This document shows, piece by piece, positions 1 to 6,003 of a stretch of 8,080 nucleotides of DNA (its first letter is position 1; each line of letters begins with the position of its first letter). The stretch lies in contig JBOFKI010000075.1 in NCBI GenBank assembly GCA_051657245.1, positions 1 through 8,080 of the forward strand. The letters are read 5' to 3'. The notes under the pieces are model-generated. The model saw only the letters and a program-made list of their open reading frames with translations, ran no database searches and was not told where the DNA came from. This stretch comes from JBOFFI01 sp051657245. Lineage in GTDB: Bacteria > Pseudomonadota > Alphaproteobacteria > Holosporales > JBOFFI01. The position numbers and the translations under genes are program-made.

Positions 1-67
1 GCAAGTGGGGCTCTAAAAGGCTCCATACGTGATCAGAAATATCGTGACGTCGATGAGAAGCTGTCAT
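1..67 (-). CDS. IS5-family transposase, N-terminal fragment (runs off left edge)
   Basis: Reading the minus strand from an ATG at 67-65 gives 22 codons that run off the window: MTASHRRHDI, then SDHVWSLLEPHL. The pattern RHD(I/L)(S/T)D..W..LEP.LP is the typical start of IS5-family (DDE) transposases, which cut and paste their own element. An AAAGGA Shine-Dalgarno lies 7 nt upstream of the ATG on the minus strand. Only the N-terminus is visible; the catalytic DDE residues would lie outside the window, so intactness cannot be judged. The plus strand is also open in one frame here (22 codons to a TAA at 67-69), but its translation resembles nothing recognisable. The family call is from memory of the motif and is fairly secure for such a short piece. 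Confidence 0.8.
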   Translation of the reverse strand, partial: MTASHRRHDISDHVWSLLEPHL

Positions 68-110
68 AAAAAAATCCTTTTTTTGATTGATTCTACATAT
101 CATCCTAACA
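1..110 (-). mobile_element. End of an IS5-type insertion sequence (boundary approximate)
   Basis: This is the 5' side of the element that carries the minus-strand transposase. The outer boundary is not proven. It must lie between the transposase Shine-Dalgarno (about base 80) and the next gene (base 124). The minus-strand sequence GTTAGGATGATATG starting at 110 is a possible terminal repeat, but the partner end is outside the window and no target duplication can be checked. Confidence 0.45.
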
Positions 111-123
111 TAAAAAAAATCTT

Positions 124-1977
124 TTGACGACAGTGTCTAATCTAACTTCTTTAATTTTTTTTGCTGCTCAAAATGAATTTAAAAAAGTTTCTAAAAATAC
201 AAGAGCTCTCAACCCTGCCTTTATGCCCCCATTTGAAAAAAAATTCCGACAGATTCCTACTGAGGAAAACGGATTTTTTATTGAGAGAATTTTTTCTGCA
301 CTCCGTCGGGAAAGAGCACAGAAAAGTATACAGCATCTTGTCTTCGACAATGTTCCGTGGGGACAAATTCCTTTTGAAATATTTTCACCACTTCTGAAAG
401 AGCTTCAAAATCTTAAAATTTTGGAATTTCGCCAAACTGTTGTCGAATCAGAATTACTGAAAGATCTTTTGTCTCATTCAATAACTTTAGAAAATCTTTC
501 TTTTAGCTCATGCTTTATGCGTCATGATTTTTTGAACAAAATAGAAGCAGTTCCTTCTAGACTCAAGAAGCTTTCTATTTCGCAGATCGGTTTTTTTGAA
601 AATCCTCCAGGAAATTGTACGGCAGATTCTATCCCTTCTGGACTAACAGAGCTTTCACTTTCTTCGTGTTATAGGGTGGCGATTGATCAGCGCTTTCTTC
701 ATGAAGATAATTTCGAATCCTACCTTATACGAAAAATAGGACGTTCTTCTATCGGGATTAAGTGGCTTGCTGAACGAGCGCTTAAATTTGTAAATTTGGA
801 ACGTCTTACAGTTCGAGAACCGGAAATTTGTCTCGAAAATTTGGCATCTTATCCTGTCGATAAAATTTTTGATTTGGCACCTCAATTGAATTTTTTTGAA
901 TGGAGCTCTTGTTACCATGACGAATGGCGGCAAGAAAAAGAGATACAAGAAAAAGAGATAGAATTAGACCATCTAATCTTTGCTCAATATTGTAAAAAAA
1001 GATTTTTCAACTTTTTGCTTGGCTTTTCTTCTATTTTTTGGGAAAGAAGCACAAACAGTCTAACATTTGAAACAGATGACGCTTTTCTTCTCAACAGAAA
1101 ATCTAGACCAAAAGTTTTGTTGGCAAAAGATAATTTTTTTGAACTTAGTAAAAAAACTTTAGATGAGGAAGAAACAAAGAAAGCAATAAAAAACTTTGAG
1201 AGCCTGATTGGAAAATTTAGGGGAATTGACTTAATTAGACTGAGCGAAAAAGATTTTTTTGCATTGAAACTTAAAGAATATTTAGAGAAAGGAAACATAA
1301 AAGTTGAGTTCATAGACTTAACTCAAGAACCCATTCCTGACTACGTTGTTGTAACATGTTCTAAGCGTGCCCAAATGGGTTTTAATGTTTTTGAACAAGG
1401 CACTGCTGTTTATGATCCAGATGTTTGCAAATATATGGCTTTGAAGTACAATTTATCTGAACAAGAGGTAAAGAAAAAATTTGAAGATGGAACTATCGAT
1501 GAATTATTTAAGCACGCTTTTCAAAATGTGGAAGATTTAGCGGAATATCTGATAAAAAAGCTGAATCTCTTTCTTTTTACAGCTGAAGAACTCAGAAAAG
1601 CGCAGGAGCGCTTAGGATATTATCCCGCATCTAATCTGGCATTCCCTTACATTATTTATTCTAAAGATCCTCTACCTAACTCAGAAATCCCCATTGAATT
1701 TATAGAGCTTTTTTCGTCTGATTTTAATAATTTACCTGATTTTGTCGATTTTACGAAAGAGTATCTTATAAAACGTGAGGATCATACTAGGGAAATTCTA
1801 AACTATCCTCCCACAGAAATTTCTCCGACTCTGCTTCATCAGCTTGTTATAGCGTATCTTTTTCCATCTCCCTGTCAGCTGCTCCCCCTTTTAAAGGTCC
1901 AAGAGCGTGCGAAGCGTGTTGCGCGTGCCATATTAGGATTAGAGGAATCTGAAGCTGAACCAATGGAAGTAGAGTGA
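124..1977 (+). CDS. Leucine-rich-repeat-like protein of unknown function
   Basis: A 617-residue protein that I do not recognise as a named family. Residues about 64-263 contain degenerate leucine-rich-repeat strands: LQNLKILEF (94-102), ITLENLSFSSC (120-130), RLKKLSIS (146-153), GLTELSLSSC (173-182), VNLERLTV (223-230) and QLNFFEWSSC (254-263). Three of them end in the same SSC(F/Y) signature. Residues 264-290 are a charged helix with a duplicated QEKEI. Residues about 330-600 are mixed alpha/beta with no motif I can name, and the protein ends in an acidic tail (EESEAEPMEVE). No signal peptide or membrane segment is visible. LRR proteins of symbionts often bind host proteins, so an effector-like role is possible but inferred. 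The start is uncertain: TTG at 124, GTG at 133 and ATG at 223 are in frame and none has a clear Shine-Dalgarno, so the 5' end may have been removed by the adjacent IS. It is AT-rich compared with the ffh cluster. Confidence 0.7.
   Translation: MTTVSNLTSLIFFAAQNEFKKVSKNTRALNPAFMPPFEKKFRQIPTEENGFFIERIFSALRRERAQKSIQHLVFDNVPWGQIPFEIFSPLLKELQNLKILEFRQTVVESELLKDLLSHSITLENLSFSSCFMRHDFLNKIEAVPSRLKKLSISQIGFFENPPGNCTADSIPSGLTELSLSSCYRVAIDQRFLHEDNFESYLIRKIGRSSIGIKWLAERALKFVNLERLTVREPEICLENLASYPVDKIFDLAPQLNFFEWSSCYHDEWRQEKEIQEKEIELDHLIFAQYCKKRFFNFLLGFSSIFWERSTNSLTFETDDAFLLNRKSRPKVLLAKDNFFELSKKTLDEEETKKAIKNFESLIGKFRGIDLIRLSEKDFFALKLKEYLEKGNIKVEFIDLTQEPIPDYVVVTCSKRAQMGFNVFEQGTAVYDPDVCKYMALKYNLSEQEVKKKFEDGTIDELFKHAFQNVEDLAEYLIKKLNLFLFTAEELRKAQERLGYYPASNLAFPYIIYSKDPLPNSEIPIEFIELFSSDFNNLPDFVDFTKEYLIKREDHTREILNYPPTEISPTLLHQLVIAYLFPSPCQLLPLLKVQERAKRVARAILGLEESEAEPMEVE
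931..960 (+). repeat. Perfect 15-bp tandem duplication inside the LRR-like gene
   Basis: The unit CAAGAAAAAGAGATA occurs twice back to back (931-945 and 946-960). It encodes QEKEI-QEKEI. Being a multiple of three it keeps the frame and lengthens a charged helix just after the LRR-like region. Perfect nucleotide identity suggests a recent slippage duplication. Confidence 0.9.
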
Positions 1978-1991
1978 AAAAATTTCGAGGA

Positions 1992-3185
1992 TTAGCCGAT
2001 CTCCTGTTTTTTTAGATTGATGTATGCGTCAATCAGTTGGTCTGTGAAAACACCTCCTTCTTTCAAGAAAGTACGGTCTTGATCTAAAGTGTTTAAAGCA
2101 TCCTTAAGAGAGACTGGAAAAGGACAGTCGGCGCTGTCCAATGGGGCTAATTTTAGTTTGCGTTTAATACCATCTAGACCTGCCATCAACATCCCGGAAA
2201 GCGCTAAATAGCCGTTGGCTGATGGATCTGGGAAGCGGGCTTCAATCCAGCCATTTTTGGATCTGAGCCCATAGGAAGGTCCAATACCTGACGCTGGCCG
2301 TTTATAACTGTTGCTCGTGGGATTTGTGAAAGCGCTTAGAGCTTTTCCATGGGAAACCAACCCTGCGATATAGTGACGTGCGGTTTGGGCTCTCTCTACA
2401 TCAACATCTTCAGAAAAACACGAAACATCTTGTTTTAAAAGGGATTGGTTGATCTGCATGTTTAAGCCATGATCATTATCCAAGCATTTTGGCATGAAGC
2501 TCACTGTCTTCCCATAGGTAAAAGCGACGTTTTTTACCACATATTTATAAAATTGCAGATGATCTGCCGTTTTTACCAATGTATCATGACGAAAACCGAG
2601 CTGATGCTGACAAGGCTTGACCCCGTGAAGGTGTTGTGTGGGATTAAGCCCCATTTGCGCAAGCCCCACTAACATTTCATCTCGCATGTCATGGAACTGA
2701 TCCACCGGGGGAACTGATAACCCCCCCCCTATTTCTGGTTTAAAGCTAAGATTCTTCTCCCCGTCCTCAAAGATAAAAAATTCTGGCTCTAGGCTAAAAA
2801 AAGCCTGATTCGCAATCTCTGTCTGGGACAGTAAATAAGCTTCAGCCCGCACTGCAAGGCTTCGCGGGTCTTTAGCGTAAGGCTGTTGAACGCATGGATC
2901 CCATACATCACAACACACAACAAGGGTTGGCTGCGCCGTAAAAGGATCTATCGCAGCTGTTTCAATTTTTGGCTTTAAAAGTAGATCAACTAATGTTTCA
3001 TCATCCCAACCAGGAATCAAACTACCATCCAGAAAAACTCCTTTTTCCAGAAGGGCTTCGTCTAACGCTTTTGCATAAAGCGTCAAATGTCGCCAGGTGC
3101 CTTGCAAATCTGTAAAACGCAGATCAAGTGATGTCATCTCACGTTCCTCAAGAAAACGAAGCAATTCAATAGAAGACAAGAACAT
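1992..3185 (-). CDS. Glutamine-synthetase-like protein, probably catalytically inactive
   Basis: A 397-residue relative of type I glutamine synthetase (GlnA, usually about 470 residues; ATP + glutamate + NH3 to glutamine). Family signatures remain: LRFTDLQG near the N-terminus, DGS (D53), EPEFF (E133, E135), VPPVD (158-162), TADHLQFYKYVV (206-217), NSYKR (292-296), ARFPDP (316-321), MAGLDG and GGVFTD near the C-terminus. Compared from memory with E. coli and alphaproteobacterial GlnA, metal ligand E212 is G188, E220 is Q195 and H269 is Q244. The segment with the E327 flap and R339 is deleted between NSYKR and ARFPDP. The loop with the adenylylated Tyr397 is missing, about 30 residues after EPEFF are gone, and the C-terminus is about 17 residues short. 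The frame is nevertheless fully open. I chose ATG at 3185 over the in-frame TTG at 3191 because AAAGGG lies 7 nt upstream of it. It converges on the LRR-like gene. It could be a regulatory pseudoenzyme or an early pseudogene; glutamine synthesis itself is unlikely. Confidence 0.85.
   Translation of the reverse strand: MFLSSIELLRFLEEREMTSLDLRFTDLQGTWRHLTLYAKALDEALLEKGVFLDGSLIPGWDDETLVDLLLKPKIETAAIDPFTAQPTLVVCCDVWDPCVQQPYAKDPRSLAVRAEAYLLSQTEIANQAFFSLEPEFFIFEDGEKNLSFKPEIGGGLSVPPVDQFHDMRDEMLVGLAQMGLNPTQHLHGVKPCQHQLGFRHDTLVKTADHLQFYKYVVKNVAFTYGKTVSFMPKCLDNDHGLNMQINQSLLKQDVSCFSEDVDVERAQTARHYIAGLVSHGKALSAFTNPTSNSYKRPASGIGPSYGLRSKNGWIEARFPDPSANGYLALSGMLMAGLDGIKRKLKLAPLDSADCPFPVSLKDALNTLDQDRTFLKEGGVFTDQLIDAYINLKKQEIG
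2721..2729. repeat. C9 homopolymer (G9 in coding strand) in the glutamine-synthetase-like gene
   Basis: Nine consecutive C on the plus strand encode the Gly-Gly-Gly just before LSVPPVD. Runs of this length are prone to replication slippage and to sequencing error. At the length shown the reading frame is intact on both sides. Confidence 0.9.
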
Positions 3186-3192
3186 CAGCAAA

Positions 3193-3198
3193 CCCTTT
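3193..3198 (-). promoter_or_regulatory. Ribosome binding site of the glutamine-synthetase-like gene
   Basis: The minus strand reads AAAGGG, with 7 nt to the ATG at 3185-3183. The same site would lie only about 1 nt from the in-frame TTG at 3191, which decides the start in favour of the ATG. Confidence 0.55.
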
Positions 3199-3420
3199 GG
3201 TTTTTTTTAAGCCTAGATATACATGCTTTTTTTCTTAAAAAATATGAAAATAAATAAGTAAACTCCCTCCCCTATGTCTAGCGTAATTTTAGCCAAATGA
3301 TGTGAGGCTTTTTTCCTTCTACTGGGACCTATGGCGAAGTTGGCGAGAGCCCAAGTTATCAACCTTGAATGCTTTTATGAGAACTCAAAAAGATGTACGA
3401 TGTGCTGAATTTTCATTTTC

Positions 3421-3449
3421 TTGACGCAGACGTTTTTAGAAGGTAGAGT
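3421..3449 (+). promoter_or_regulatory. Candidate promoter for ffh-rpsP-nth
   Basis: TTGACG (3421-3426) and TAGAGT (3444-3449) are separated by 17 nt and match the sigma70 consensus at 5 of 6 and 4 of 6 positions. They sit about 80 bp before the ffh start, leaving a short leader. The prediction is by consensus only. Confidence 0.4.
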
Positions 3450-3476
3450 CAACGGATATTTTATAAGAAACAGGTC

Positions 3477-3489
3477 CGCGAGTGTCGCG
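3477..3489 (+). other. Short GC hairpin in the ffh leader
   Basis: CGCGA and TCGCG form a perfect 5-bp stem with a 3-nt GTG loop, and a T-rich stretch follows within about 12 nt. It lies between the candidate promoter and the ffh Shine-Dalgarno, so it could be a weak attenuator or simply a chance palindrome. Confidence 0.35.
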
Positions 3490-3529
3490 CACGTGTTCTT
3501 TTTTGTTGTCGTAAAGGGAATGTAAATCG

Positions 3530-4879
3530 TTGTTTCAACAGCTGACAGATCGTTTAACTCCTCTTCTCCAAAAGCTGAGAGGCAAGGGCGCGCTTTCTGA
3601 AGAAGATGTTGGCGCTGCGCTGCGGGAGATCCGCATTGCTTTGTTGGAAGCAGATGTGGCCTTGTCTGTTGTCAAAGCTTTTGTGGAATCTGTCCGAGAA
3701 AAAGCCGTTGGCCAAGATGTCTTAAAAAGCATCACCCCTGGTCAAATGGTAGTGAAGATTGTTCATGATCACTTGGTTGCTCTTTTAGAGTCTCCCGATG
3801 CTGGGTTAAATTTAGCGGCGGTTCCTCCAGTTGTGCTCTTGATGGTGGGGTTGCAGGGGAGCGGAAAGACAACCTCTACGGCAAAACTAGCTTCTTGGTT
3901 GACTGTTAAGGAAAATAAAAAAGTTTTGGTGGCGTCCCTTGACGTCTACCGCCCAGCTGCCCAGCAGCAATTAGAGGTTCTGGCTCAGCAAATCAAGGTT
4001 GCCTCTGTTCCCATTGTGCCTGTTGAAAAACCCCTCGAAATTGCAAAGCGTGCTCTGAAAATGGCGCGACTTGAGGGATTTGACGTTGTATTGTTGGATA
4101 CGGCTGGAAGACTTCACCTTGATGAAACCCTTATGGAAGAGCTTCGGGTCTTGCACCAGGAAACCATCCCCCAGGAAACCCTTTTTGTTGCAGACGCTAT
4201 GACGGGGCAAGATGCGGTTCACAGTGCCAAGGCATTTCAAGAAATTCTTCCCCTAACAGGGGTGGTGCTCTCTCGTATGGACGGGGATATGAGGGGAGGT
4301 GCAGCCCTTTCGGTTCGTCATGTGACGGGGTGTCCCATCAAATTTATGGGAGTTGGGGAAAAGCCTGATCAGCTTGAGCGGTTTCATGCCGAGCGCGTTG
4401 CGGGCCGCATTTTGGGCATGGGAGACATTGTTTCCTTAGTGGAAAAAGCAGCTGAAACCATCGAACAATCCGAAATGGAGAAGATGGCGCAACAGCTTGA
4501 GAAAGGTTCTTTTAATTTAAACGACCTGACACAACAAATTAAACAGATTCAAAAGCTTGGCGGTTTGGGCGGGCTTTTAAATTTTATGCCAGGAATGGGT
4601 GGCTTGAAAGAAAAACTCCAGCAGGCGAAGCTTGATGATCGCATCATCCAGCACCAGCTGGCTATTTTATCATCTATGACTCCTAAAGAGCGCCTTAAAC
4701 CAGAAATCCTTAATGGATCTCGCCGGCGTCGCATTGCCCAGGGGAGCGGTCGTTCTATCCAAGAGGTTAATAAACTCTTGAAACAATACGACCAAATGAG
4801 TTTGATGATGAAGCGTATGAAAAAGATGGGCAAAAAAGGTATGATGCGGCAGGGCTTTCGGGGTTTGCTGCAGAAGTAA
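3530..4879 (+). CDS. ffh: Signal recognition particle GTPase Ffh (SRP54)
   Basis: The 449-residue protein binds 4.5S RNA and signal peptides and delivers translating ribosomes to FtsY at the inner membrane. The N domain (about 1-95) carries the helix ALREIRIALLEADVAL. The G domain shows G1 GLQGSGKT (107-114), DVYRPAAQQQL (138-148), G3 DTAGR (190-194) and the G4 region SRMDGD (248-253), followed by RGGAAL. The M domain (about 300-449) has the glycine/methionine finger loop around 343-358 and the RNA-binding SRRRRIAQGSG (397-407), then a Met/Lys-rich end. Length is normal. It starts at TTG, with AAAGGGA 10 nt upstream and the family N-terminus MFxxLTDRL right at the start. The G4 motif differs slightly from the usual T(K/R)xDGD(A/G)RGG, having Ser first and Met after DGD. 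It ends in tandem TAA stops and heads the cluster with rpsP and nth. Confidence 0.97.
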   Translation: MFQQLTDRLTPLLQKLRGKGALSEEDVGAALREIRIALLEADVALSVVKAFVESVREKAVGQDVLKSITPGQMVVKIVHDHLVALLESPDAGLNLAAVPPVVLLMVGLQGSGKTTSTAKLASWLTVKENKKVLVASLDVYRPAAQQQLEVLAQQIKVASVPIVPVEKPLEIAKRALKMARLEGFDVVLLDTAGRLHLDETLMEELRVLHQETIPQETLFVADAMTGQDAVHSAKAFQEILPLTGVVLSRMDGDMRGGAALSVRHVTGCPIKFMGVGEKPDQLERFHAERVAGRILGMGDIVSLVEKAAETIEQSEMEKMAQQLEKGSFNLNDLTQQIKQIQKLGGLGGLLNFMPGMGGLKEKLQQAKLDDRIIQHQLAILSSMTPKERLKPEILNGSRRRRIAQGSGRSIQEVNKLLKQYDQMSLMMKRMKKMGKKGMMRQGFRGLLQK

Positions 4880-4890
4880 TAACACCAACC

Positions 4891-4908
4891 GGTTCTGTGT
4901 TTAGAACC
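4891..4908 (+). other. Small hairpin between ffh and rpsP
   Basis: GGTTCT and AGAACC form a 6-bp inverted repeat with a 6-nt loop, 12 nt after the ffh stop and ending 6 nt before the rpsP Shine-Dalgarno. It has only a short T stretch after it. It could tune rpsP translation, stabilise an mRNA end or act as a weak attenuator. Confidence 0.4.
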
Positions 4909-4928
4909 ATTTTGAAAGGAAAAAAACT

Positions 4929-5300
4929 ATGGCACTTAAGATTCGTTTAGCCCGTGCGGGTTCAAAAAAACGTCCTTTTTATCGGATTGTGGTTGCAGAG
5001 GCAACAGCACCGCGGGATGGACGCTTTGTAGAAAAAGTAGGGACTTATAATCCTATGCTTCCTAAAGAGCACACCCTTCGGATCGTTTTGAACCAGGAGC
5101 GCATTCAACACTGGCTGTCCGTTGGGTCTCAGCCAACAGAGCGTGTGGCGCGCTTTTTAGGAACAGCAGGCCTTATCCCGATGCCGAAAATTCAAGAAAG
5201 GCCTCAAAAAGCTCTACCCAGGAAAAAAGCCCAGGAGCGGTTGAAGGAAAAAGCAGCAGCTGAAGAAGCTAAACTTTCAGCCCAAGCAGCAGACGCGTAA
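4929..5300 (+). CDS. rpsP: 30S ribosomal protein bS16
   Basis: The 123-residue protein is a small-subunit ribosomal protein that binds 16S rRNA and assists 30S assembly. Residues 1-82 match the whole bS16 fold: MALKIRLARAGSKKRPFYRI at the start, then VVAEATAPRDGRFVEKVGTYNP and ERIQHWLSVGSQPTERV. Residues about 85-123 form a Lys/Ala/Glu-rich tail beyond the E. coli length (82 residues), which is common in alphaproteobacteria. The start is clear, with AAAGGA 8 nt before the ATG. It lies 49 bp after ffh. The usual rimM, trmD and rplS do not follow; nth does, 8 bp later. Confidence 0.97.
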   Translation: MALKIRLARAGSKKRPFYRIVVAEATAPRDGRFVEKVGTYNPMLPKEHTLRIVLNQERIQHWLSVGSQPTERVARFLGTAGLIPMPKIQERPQKALPRKKAQERLKEKAAAEEAKLSAQAADA

Positions 5301-5308
5301 AAGGTTTT

Positions 5309-5938
5309 GTGAAGCTTTCGCGTTCTCAAGTTAATCTTTTTTTTGAACGGCTTGCGGCGGGAAATCCGTCTCCCAAGACAGAGCTTTTTTATACCAACCC
5401 TTACACGCTGTTGGTTGCGGTGGTGCTTTCAGCCCAAGCCACAGATGCGGGCGTGAACAAGGCAACGCCGCTTTTGTTTCAGGCTGTCTCAAGCCCCCAG
5501 GACATGTTAGCGCTGGGAGAAGAGAAGCTTAGAGAACTGATCCGCACCATTGGGCTTTATCCCACGAAAGCTAAGCATATCATGGGGTTGAGCCGCCAGC
5601 TGGTGGCGCTCCATGGGGGGGAAGTTCCCCAGACCCGGGAGGCGCTGGAAACGCTGCCAGGGGTGGGACGCAAGACAGCGAATGTTGTTTTGAATGCTTG
5701 CTATCAAAAACCTGTGATTGCGGTGGATACCCACATTTTTCGGGTCTCAAACCGAACAGGGCTGGCATTGGGAAAAACACCTTTAGAGGTTGAAAAAGGC
5801 CTGGAGGCTGTGATTCCCTCTAAATGGAAACAGGGGGCTCACCATTGGCTTGTGCTTCATGGGAGGTATATTTGTAAAGCCAGAAACCCATTGTGTGGTC
5901 AATGCCCTGTTCAGGATTTGTGCGCCTTTAGATTGTAA
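5309..5938 (+). CDS. nth: Endonuclease III (DNA glycosylase/AP lyase)
   Basis: The 209-residue enzyme removes oxidised pyrimidines and cleaves the abasic site in base-excision repair. All key elements are present: the SAQATD segment (41-46), the helix-hairpin-helix LPGVGRKTANVV (116-127) with catalytic Lys122, catalytic Asp140 in AVDTHIFRV, and the [4Fe-4S] ligands C189-X6-C196-X2-C199-X5-C205 near the C-terminus. Length is normal for the family. The start is GTG at 5309, and its Shine-Dalgarno AAGG follows directly on the rpsP TAA stop. Translation is therefore probably coupled to rpsP. A terminator-like hairpin about 40 bp downstream closes the unit. The placement directly after rpsP is unusual. 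Confidence 0.96.
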   Translation: MKLSRSQVNLFFERLAAGNPSPKTELFYTNPYTLLVAVVLSAQATDAGVNKATPLLFQAVSSPQDMLALGEEKLRELIRTIGLYPTKAKHIMGLSRQLVALHGGEVPQTREALETLPGVGRKTANVVLNACYQKPVIAVDTHIFRVSNRTGLALGKTPLEVEKGLEAVIPSKWKQGAHHWLVLHGRYICKARNPLCGQCPVQDLCAFRL

Positions 5939-5979
5939 AAATAGAAATTCGGTTGCAGCTCATAAGCCAGTCCCTTATC

Positions 5980-6003
5980 AAATGATCCTCTATCATTTTT
6001 TTT
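5980..6003 (+). terminator. Intrinsic terminator after nth
   Basis: AAATGAT (5980-5986) and ATCATTT (5992-5998) form a perfect 7-bp stem with a 5-nt loop, running into eight T (5996-6003). The stem has a single G:C pair, so its strength is moderate. The position 41 bp after the nth stop fits the end of the ffh-rpsP-nth unit. Confidence 0.6.

Larger units (their letters stand above)
3199..3529. other. Divergent intergenic region between the glutamine-synthetase-like gene and ffh
   Basis: About 330 bp with no convincing gene. It must hold the promoters of both divergent units. The left third (to about 3260) is very AT-rich with T/A runs. The right part holds a candidate sigma70-type promoter and a short GC hairpin, listed separately. 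No tRNA and no SRP RNA signature (no GGAAG...GCAGCC core) was seen, although ffh is adjacent. Confidence 0.6.

Noticed and set aside
1..69. Plus-strand open frame of 22 codons ending in TAA at 67-69, as the tail of an upstream gene
   Set aside because: The minus strand over the same bases gives a recognisable IS5 transposase start with a ribosome site, which explains the openness better.
124..420. F-box-like motif in the LRR-like protein (around residues 78-92)
   Set aside because: The match (VPWGQIPFEIF) is too weak and lacks the fuller F-box pattern.
3330..3400. tRNA-like stretch (GGCGAAGTTGGCGAG)
   Set aside because: No acceptor stem pairing and no T-loop GGTTCAA-type motif could be placed.
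3392..3445. Small ORF of 17 codons (ATG at 3392)
   Set aside because: No Shine-Dalgarno, no recognisable product, and it overlaps the candidate ffh promoter.
3199..3529. Possible 4.5S SRP RNA gene beside ffh
   Set aside because: Neither strand shows the conserved GGAAG/GCAGCC core or a long hairpin.
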